From Acidobacteriota bacterium (lineage in GTDB: Bacteria; Acidobacteriota; Thermoanaerobaculia; Multivoradales; JAHZIX01), in assembly GCA_020439725.1 (NCBI GenBank), contig JAGQSE010000503.1, positions 1-6,567 on the forward strand: a stretch of 6,567 bases of DNA, in the 5' to 3' direction. Below are positions 1-4,807 of this stretch, in pieces. The stretch's first letter is position 1. Each line of letters begins with the position of its first letter. Both the position numbers and the translations under genes were made by a program. The notes under the pieces are model-generated. The model did no database searches and was not told the origin of the DNA. It saw only the letters and a program-made list of their open reading frames with translations.

Positions 1-1323
1 GTCGCGCCGCTTGATGGCGAGGTCCCGCTGCAGCAGGGACCACCATTGGTGGAGACCGGAGTCGCGGGCGACGGCGGACCGGCCCGGGCCCTGCGGCGCA
101 CGCCGGACCCGCTGAGGCTGCGCAGCGTAGGGACTGGCGGCGAAGCGGCGGACCCACTCGGCAGTGGAGTGTTTCTGCAGCCCGTCGAAGAGGATCTCCG
201 GTGTGACCGGCGGCCCGGTGTCGAGGATCGGAGGCAGATCGCGGTTGAAGAAGCGTAGAGAGTCCGGGAAGGCGGGGCCGAAGTAGGCGAGCCGGGCCGG
301 CTCCGGACTGCCCGGGTCCTTGGCCAGCATCGCCACGTGGGTCATCTGGCGAAAGACCTCGAGGCTCGGCTGGTGGATCGACAGGACCACCGTCCGGCCC
401 TGGTCGGCGAGCCGGCGCAGGACCCGCAGGACCTGCAGGGCATCGGCGGAGGAGAGCCCGGACGTCGGTTCGTCGAGGAAGAGCAGCCAGGGCTCGGTGA
501 GGAGCTCCAGCGCCATGTTGACGCGTTTCCTCTGACCTCCGCTCAGCACCTTGTCCTTGTCCGCCGGCGACCCGATGCGGCGGTCGGCGACCTCCGCCAG
601 TCCGAGCTGGTCGAGAACTCGCTCGATGCGCAGATCGATCTCACGGTTGCGGGTGTCCGGGGGCAGCCTGAGACGAGCGCTGTAGAAGAGGGCGTCGCGG
701 ACACGGAGCTGTGAGTGGAGGATGTCGTCCTGCGGCACGTAGCCGATGTCGAGCCGGAACCGGTCGAAGTGCTCATAGAGGTCACGCTGGTTGAGCAGGA
801 CCTGACCGGCGGACGGCGGCAGGTAGCCGTTGAGACTCTCGAGGAGCGTCGTCTTGCCGGAGCCGCTGGGCCCCATGAGACCGACCACCTGGGAGGGCCC
901 GATGGTCAGCGAGATGCCGTCGATGAGCGTGATGACGCGGTGCCTGCCGACAGCCTTGTCGACCCGGAGCCCCGCTGCCTCGAGGGTCAGGCTGCGATCC
1001 TGGTCGTAACGGCGGGGCTCTCCGCTCTGGTCGAGATAGAACGACTGCGAGGCAACCGAGAACCGGTCTCCCGGCCGGAGGACGGTGCGGAGGGACCTAC
1101 GTCCGTCCACGAAGGTCCCGTTGGTGGACCCCAGGTCCTCGAGCACGAAGCCCTCGGCCCCTCGCCGTATCCGAGCGTGGTGGCGCGAGACCAGGGGATG
1201 GTCGATGACGAGGTCGTTGCCGACGTCGCGGCCGAGGGTCCAAGCTTCCGGTGGGTGGTTGGGCCTCCCGTTGCGGGCCTCGAGCGGAAGGCCGGTCCTG
1301 GTTCGATGCGGAGTCGGCATCAT
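1..1323 (-). CDS. FHA domain-containing ABC transporter ATP-binding protein, ABCG/white type (3' end beyond window)
   Basis: The reverse-strand frame is open from 1323 to the window edge, giving 441 residues with no stop. Residues 18-90 form a forkhead-associated (phosphothreonine-binding) domain: G31-R32, the S46-R47-H48-H49 motif, and G65-S-T-N-G-T-F ending at V72-D73-G74. Residues 115-340 form an ABC ATPase: Walker A G151-T159 (GPSGSGKTT), Q-loop Q198, signature L260-SGGQ-264, Walker B ending D284-E285, and H-loop H317 within S315-IHQPS. The 'DEPTSGLSS' and 'SIHQPS' wording is typical of ABCG-type exporters. The last visible residues (HQWWSLLQRDLAIKRRD) match the segment that normally precedes the first helix of the ABC-2 membrane domain, so the permease is probably fused and lies outside the window. 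The start is ATG at 1323, overlapping the upstream kinase stop as ATGA; a second ATG follows at once. A weak AGAAGAG lies 9 nt upstream. Translational coupling to the kinase suggests kinase-controlled transport. The substrate cannot be inferred. Confidence 0.93.
   Translation of the reverse strand, partial: MMPTPHRTRTGLPLEARNGRPNHPPEAWTLGRDVGNDLVIDHPLVSRHHARIRRGAEGFVLEDLGSTNGTFVDGRRSLRTVLRPGDRFSVASQSFYLDQSGEPRRYDQDRSLTLEAAGLRVDKAVGRHRVITLIDGISLTIGPSQVVGLMGPSGSGKTTLLESLNGYLPPSAGQVLLNQRDLYEHFDRFRLDIGYVPQDDILHSQLRVRDALFYSARLRLPPDTRNREIDLRIERVLDQLGLAEVADRRIGSPADKDKVLSGGQRKRVNMALELLTEPWLLFLDEPTSGLSSADALQVLRVLRRLADQGRTVVLSIHQPSLEVFRQMTHVAMLAKDPGSPEPARLAYFGPAFPDSLRFFNRDLPPILDTGPPVTPEILFDGLQKHSTAEWVRRFAASPYAAQPQRVRRAPQGPGRSAVARDSGLHQWWSLLQRDLAIKRRD
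1320..1323 (-). promoter_or_regulatory. ATGA stop/start overlap coupling kinase to FHA-ABC gene
   Basis: On the reverse strand the kinase stop TGA (1322-1320) and the transporter start ATG (1323-1321) share bases in an ATGA overlap. Such 4-bp overlaps usually mean translational coupling, so both products are likely made in a fixed ratio. The independent ribosome site is weak (AGAAGAG, 1339-1333). Confidence 0.85.
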
Positions 1324-3704
1324 GAGCGAGGACTCTTCTTGTTGGCTCCACTGGCCCTCATCTCTTGCCAGTCTCGGCGGATGGCAGCGACCAGTTCGGA
1401 TGTCTGGGCGACCATTAACCGTCTCGCCTTGGCGCCGGCGGAGAGCTCGGTGTACTCGATCAGCTCGCTCCAGCCGGGACCGATGGGCTTGCCGGTGAGA
1501 AGCAGGTCGGAGTTGATGTGGACCCGGGCTGCCACGAGGCTCGCCTTCTGGCTGAGGAGATCGATTTGACGGCTTTGGCCCTTCTCGATCTCCACTCGAA
1601 CCAGCACCTGGAAACCGGCTTCCACCAAGGTTTTTGGCAGAGTCTGGAGATCGACGGCCGTCGTGGCCGTGAGCAGGGTGCGGAGGGCGGGTGAGTTGCG
1701 CTCGTCCCGAACGTCGAGTCCCGAGCGACGGAGTCGGGCCTCGAGCTCGAGCTCGAAGGGAGCGGCGAGCGCGGCGTCGCCTTGGACGAGCACCGCGACC
1801 ACCGGGCTCAGGCCGACGTCCGCGAGATCTACTGCCGGCGGTTGCGGACCGTCTCCTGGGCCGGACCCGGGGCCCGAGTCGGGTCCAGAGTCCTGAAGAT
1901 CGCCTCCCTCTCCTGCCTTGCCCGCGCCACCGCCACCGTCCTCCTGCGGCAGCGTGTCCTGACCCTCTCCCCCCTTGCCCTTCTTCGCTGGACGACCATC
2001 CAACGCCGCCACCCGGCCGCTGGCCTCGGCGATGCGGACCTCCGCCTCCTTGACTGCCGCCTCGGCGCGCTGCTGATCAGCGGCGGCCCGAGCCGCAGAC
2101 CGCTGAGCGTGCTCGACCGCCTGGTGCATCGCCTGCTCGGACTCCGGGCTTCCCGGAGGGGGGACGACCGTGGGCAGATGGACCTCGCCCCGGGGCGGAC
2201 GAGACAGGTCGAGGCCGGCAGCTTCGGCGGCGGCGCGAGCGTCCCGATGTGCCCGAGAAGCGGTTTTGGCGTCGGTCCCCGCCTGGGTCGAAGCCTCCGC
2301 GGCCCGATCGAGAGCCGACCTCGCCTCCGCCAGTTGGGCGCGCGCGGCGTCAGAGCTTTGACCGGGGTGTCCAGCGCCGGCGGCGCTCTTCTCGGCGTGA
2401 CCAGCGGCCCTGACGGCCGCGTCGGCGGCGGCCCTTGCCGACTCTGCGTGGGCCGCCGCCCGTTGCGCCTGGCTGATGGCCTCGCTGGCGTCGGTGATCG
2501 GGGGAGGCTCCGGGTGGACGAAGAGCTCCAACGCCACGACTCCGACGGCGATGGCAGCCAGCACGAGAAGGGTGGTGGTCGCCATCGACCTGACGGACGG
2601 GCCACGCCCGGGGGGACGCGGGCGATGGCTGGAAGGTCGGGGCGGGATCCGCTGCACGGTGCCGTCTCCGGTCGGCACGGCGCCGTGGAAGACGCATGAA
2701 GAAGCCCCTTGCCCTGGCTCGCCAGTAACCTCCTCGAGCGCTTCGAGGAACTCCTGACAGGACGAGAAACGAGCCGCCGCCTGCTTGGCCAGAGCCCGGT
2801 GGACGACCGCTTCGAGCTCCGGCGTGACGTCGGGGCGCAGCTCTGACAGCCGGGGAGGCGCCCGTTTCACCTGGGCGTTGGCAACTTCGAAGAGGTTGTC
2901 GCCGTCGAAAGGCGGTCGTCCCGCCAGCAGCTCGTAGAGGACCACCCCCATGGCGTAGACGTCGCTGCGTTCGTCGACCGTCTCGGGGGTGAGCAGCTGC
3001 TCGGGGCTCATGTACTGCGGCGTGCCCAGCGCGACGCCGGTGCCCGTCATCCGCGAGAGCCTGAGGTCCCAGGCGATGCCGAAATCCGTCACCCGGACCT
3101 GGCCATCCTCGTCGAGCAGAAGGTTCGCGGGCTTGATGTCGCGGTGGACGATGCCTTGGCGGTGGGCGTAGGCGAGGGCCGCGAGGGCCTGACGGGTCCA
3201 GGCCAGGGCCTGGGCGATGGGCACCGAGCCCCGTCGCTGTTCAATTTCGTTCGCCAGGCTGCCGTGGTCGAGGAACTCGATGACCAGGAAGCAACGGCCG
3301 TCCTGCTTGTGGTAGTCGAGGACCCGAGCGATGTTGGGGTGCCGCAGCCGGGCCTGAATCGCCGCCTCCCGCTCGAACCGGGTCTGAGCTTCGGCCTCGT
3401 CCGACAGCTGCGGTCGGATCACCTTGATCGCCGCCGGAGTGCTCAGGTCCTTGTGCCGGGCCTTGTACACGGCTCCCATGCCGCCGCTGCCCAGCGGCTC
3501 CCCGAGGATCCAATTGCCGATGTGCTCGGGCAAAGGTGCACCACCCAATTCCCGGAAGATCGTCCAGTTCCAAGTCCTCGGCACCACGAGCTCCGCGATC
3601 CGCGGGGTTGGCGCCCAGGCCGCTTCGTCCAGATCCAGGCTCAGCGGGGGGAGGTGATCCCGGGACGACCCCGGAACTCGCTTGCAGCCCCGCCCTCGAC
3701 TCAC
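1320..3704 (-). CDS. Transmembrane Hanks-type Ser/Thr protein kinase with extracytoplasmic coiled-coil and alpha/beta domain
   Basis: 794 residues. The kinase domain spans about 62-322 and has all catalytic elements: glycine loop G72-SGGMG-77, Lys94 (AAIK), probable alpha-C Glu113, H187-R188-D189 with K191 and N194, D207-F-G-209, and GTPQYMSPEQ at 227-236. Activation-loop Thr220 and Thr222 match the spacing of the autophosphorylated threonines of mycobacterial PknB. A proline/arginine-rich juxtamembrane stretch (about 352-372) precedes one membrane helix (374-396), so the rest should be outside the cytoplasm. That part comprises Ala-rich coiled coil (about 404-500 and 520-570), a Gly/Pro/Ser/Asp linker (about 574-622) and a folded domain (about 625-785) of beta-alpha-beta character. 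Its function is unknown; the pattern vaguely recalls CsgG/LpoB-like lipoprotein domains (inference). The start used is GTG at 3704, the first possible one, since a TGA lies three codons upstream. Its nearest SD (GGAGG, 3722-3718) is 13 nt away. GTG at 3584 (codon 41), with GGAG 6 nt upstream, is an alternative that keeps the kinase domain whole. It is the first gene of an operon with the FHA-ABC gene. Confidence 0.95.
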   Translation of the reverse strand: MSRGRGCKRVPGSSRDHLPPLSLDLDEAAWAPTPRIAELVVPRTWNWTIFRELGGAPLPEHIGNWILGEPLGSGGMGAVYKARHKDLSTPAAIKVIRPQLSDEAEAQTRFEREAAIQARLRHPNIARVLDYHKQDGRCFLVIEFLDHGSLANEIEQRRGSVPIAQALAWTRQALAALAYAHRQGIVHRDIKPANLLLDEDGQVRVTDFGIAWDLRLSRMTGTGVALGTPQYMSPEQLLTPETVDERSDVYAMGVVLYELLAGRPPFDGDNLFEVANAQVKRAPPRLSELRPDVTPELEAVVHRALAKQAAARFSSCQEFLEALEEVTGEPGQGASSCVFHGAVPTGDGTVQRIPPRPSSHRPRPPGRGPSVRSMATTTLLVLAAIAVGVVALELFVHPEPPPITDASEAISQAQRAAAHAESARAAADAAVRAAGHAEKSAAGAGHPGQSSDAARAQLAEARSALDRAAEASTQAGTDAKTASRAHRDARAAAEAAGLDLSRPPRGEVHLPTVVPPPGSPESEQAMHQAVEHAQRSAARAAADQQRAEAAVKEAEVRIAEASGRVAALDGRPAKKGKGGEGQDTLPQEDGGGGAGKAGEGGDLQDSGPDSGPGSGPGDGPQPPAVDLADVGLSPVVAVLVQGDAALAAPFELELEARLRRSGLDVRDERNSPALRTLLTATTAVDLQTLPKTLVEAGFQVLVRVEIEKGQSRQIDLLSQKASLVAARVHINSDLLLTGKPIGPGWSELIEYTELSAGAKARRLMVAQTSELVAAIRRDWQEMRASGANKKSPRS
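1845..1892 (-). repeat. Short in-gene repeat encoding a Ser-Gly-Pro/Asp linker
   Basis: Kinase residues 605-620 read as repeating D/G-S-G-P units (DSGPDSGPGSGPGDGP), encoded by near-identical 9-12 base units. It is a low-complexity flexible linker between the coiled coil and the C-terminal domain. Such tracts tend to vary in length between strains (general expectation, not shown here). Confidence 0.7.
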
Positions 3705-3892
3705 ATCGCGTCAAGACCCTCCGAAGATGTGTCATGGAGATTTCGTATTTATGTATCGAAATATTCAACGGTTACTCATTGCGAGCGCCGCCGCGCTGTC
3801 GCGGTCGAAAGGGGGGGAGCGAGAATCTCGGCGGATCGGGATGGAGTCTCGTCGGAGCGGGCCGGAGGTGGGCTACTGCCTTGCCATTTCTG

Positions 3893-3913
3893 GACGGTGC
3901 TCTGAAAACCGTC
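3893..3913. repeat. Inverted repeat GACGGT-9-ACCGTC, possible operator or hairpin
   Basis: Arms at 3893-3898 and 3908-3913 are perfectly complementary with a 9-nt gap, and a G-U wobble (3892/3914) would lengthen an RNA stem to 7 pairs. It lies 35 bp before the sigma factor start, where an operator or leader hairpin would act. No T-run follows, so it is not a typical intrinsic terminator. A chance occurrence is possible. Confidence 0.35.
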
Positions 3914-3941
3914 TCGGATGATCAGAACATCAGCTAGAATT

Positions 3942-3945
3942 AGGA
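3942..3945 (+). promoter_or_regulatory. Shine-Dalgarno AGGA of the ECF sigma gene
   Basis: AGGA lies 3 nt before the ATG at 3949. The spacing is short but it is the only purine-rich candidate, and it supports this start for the sigma gene. Confidence 0.5.
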
Positions 3946-3948
3946 ATC

Positions 3949-4521
3949 ATGACAGAGACTCTTGGAGAAATTACGCGACTCCTTCGTGCTTGGAGCGAAG
4001 GAGACGAAGGCGCTCGTGACCAAGTGATTCCGCTCGTTTTCGATGAGCTGCGGAAGATCGCTCGTCATCAGTTCCAGCTGGAAAAGCCAGGCCACACCCT
4101 CGAGCCCACCGCCGTGGTCAACGAGCTCTATGTGAAGCTCGCGAGCCAGCGAAATGTACAGTTTCAGAATCGGCGCGAATTTTTTGCCATCTCTGCAGAG
4201 CTGATCCGTCGAATCCTTGTCGACCACGCGCGGCGGCGACGTGCGCAAAAACGTGGAAGCGGCGAGCCTCGAATCTCGATTCAAGAGGAGCTCGGCCTCG
4301 ACATTGCGATCGAGAAGGATCCGGACCTGATCGCCCTTGACGATGCGCTCAAGGACCTTGCTGCACTGGATCCTCGAGGCTCGAGGATCGTCGAGCTGCA
4401 CGTCTTTGGTGGGCTTACCTTCGATGAAGTAGCGGACCACCTGGCGGTTTCCCGAGCGACCGTGATGCGCGACTGGAAGCACGCCAAGCTCTGGCTGAAG
4501 CGTCAGGTTCACCGTTCCTAG
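3949..4521 (+). CDS. ECF-subfamily RNA polymerase sigma factor (PF07638/TIGR02999 type, kinase-associated)
   Basis: 190 residues, the usual size for an ECF sigma factor. Sigma region 2 spans about 5-100 and sigma region 4 about 125-188. In place of the acidic 'DAxD' core-binding patch of ordinary ECF factors it reads LEPTAVVNELYVKL (51-64), with Thr54 where acidic residues normally sit. RREFFAIS (75-82) and RRILVDHARRRRAQKRG (87-103) are hallmark wording of the PF07638/TIGR02999 family. The region 4 helix-turn-helix is GGLTFDEVADHLAVSRATV (154-172). ATG 3949 has AGGA just upstream and yields a full-length N-terminus. No anti-sigma gene is adjacent; a Ser/Thr kinase follows 286 bp downstream, and family members are often paired with such kinases. 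This suggests control by phosphorylation (inference). The gene looks less GC-rich than its neighbours (about 50-63% in sampled 60-base lines). The family call is firm; the regulon is unknown. Confidence 0.93.
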   Translation: MTETLGEITRLLRAWSEGDEGARDQVIPLVFDELRKIARHQFQLEKPGHTLEPTAVVNELYVKLASQRNVQFQNRREFFAISAELIRRILVDHARRRRAQKRGSGEPRISIQEELGLDIAIEKDPDLIALDDALKDLAALDPRGSRIVELHVFGGLTFDEVADHLAVSRATVMRDWKHAKLWLKRQVHRS

Positions 4522-4807
4522 CGGGCGACTGGACGCTCGCGCTCGAGAGCCGGCTGTGCGCTGAGGTAAAGAGGCTTCGTCGCCGGGTCTCGGCTCGCCA
4601 CGGAGCGCTCGTGGCACTGCGATCCGGTTCGGACTGAAATCTATTCATCTTCTTCTGCGAGCGGCTTTTGGGGCGCCCCTCGGGAAGCGCGCACTGGAGG
4701 AGTGCCTGGGTGTCCTTGGGAAGCCTCGAACACACTGTAGGGAGGGTGGAAGGTGACGAGCTCGGCGACCGTCAGGAGGAGGGTGACCGACCTTCTCCGG
4801 GGAGAGC
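4522..4807. other. Intergenic spacer between sigma factor and second kinase
   Basis: 286 bp without a convincing gene. It holds a perfect 10-bp palindrome GGGGCGCCCC (4670-4679, no following T-run on either strand), a modestly AT-rich patch at about 4637-4660 that could host a promoter for the kinase, and a strong purine tract AGGAGGAGGG (4774-4783) leading into an out-of-frame GTG at 4783. No clear terminator follows the sigma gene, so read-through into the kinase is possible. Confidence 0.5.
4799..4804 (+). promoter_or_regulatory. Shine-Dalgarno GGGGAG of second kinase
   Basis: GGGGAG lies 3 nt before ATG 4808. The in-frame stop TGA at 4784-4786 leaves ATG 4808 as the first start codon, so this site and start agree. 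Confidence 0.55.

Larger units (their letters stand above)
3705..3948. promoter_or_regulatory. Divergent intergenic control region
   Basis: These 244 bp separate two divergent units and hold no credible gene. The part at about 3735-3780 is clearly AT-rich against GC-rich flanks, as expected of promoter DNA. For the leftward unit a weak candidate is TTGAAT (3768-3763) and TACGAA (3747-3742) with a short 15-bp spacer. The same patch has TTTCG/CGAAA inverted arms (3741-3745 and 3757-3761). Near the sigma gene there is a perfect 6-bp inverted repeat (3893-3913) and a TAGAAT hexamer (3935-3940) without a convincing -35. No promoter can be fixed with confidence. Confidence 0.5.

Noticed and set aside
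715..1569. 284-codon forward frame across the kinase 1/ABC junction
   Set aside because: It is antisense to both the FHA-ABC gene and the kinase tail, which have clear motifs, and has no recognisable protein pattern.
1782..2699. 305-codon forward frame opposite kinase 1
   Set aside because: It is antisense to the Ala-rich coiled-coil and linker coding region; its Arg/Gly/Leu-rich product is a GC artefact.
3241..3768. 175-codon reverse frame with ATG inside the intergenic region, tested as a longer kinase N-terminus needing a frameshift
   Set aside because: The kinase frame is continuous from 3704 with intact motifs, and the alternative frame gives no kinase residues, so no frameshift is needed.
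3144..3905. 253-codon forward frame spanning the kinase 1 N-lobe and the intergenic region
   Set aside because: It is antisense to the catalytic domain for most of its length, with no domain or credible ribosome site.
3903..3940. Sigma-70 style promoter (TAGAAT at 3935) for the sigma gene
   Set aside because: No acceptable -35 hexamer at 16-18 bp, and transcription would start almost on the ATG, leaving the Shine-Dalgarno site out of the transcript.
3940..4617. 225-codon reverse frame opposite the sigma gene
   Set aside because: It is antisense to a sigma factor with full region 2 and region 4 motifs, and the product resembles nothing known.
4670..4679. GGGGCGCCCC palindrome considered as a terminator or restriction-related site
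   Set aside because: It has no loop and no trailing T-run on either strand; a 10-bp GC palindrome is unremarkable in such DNA.
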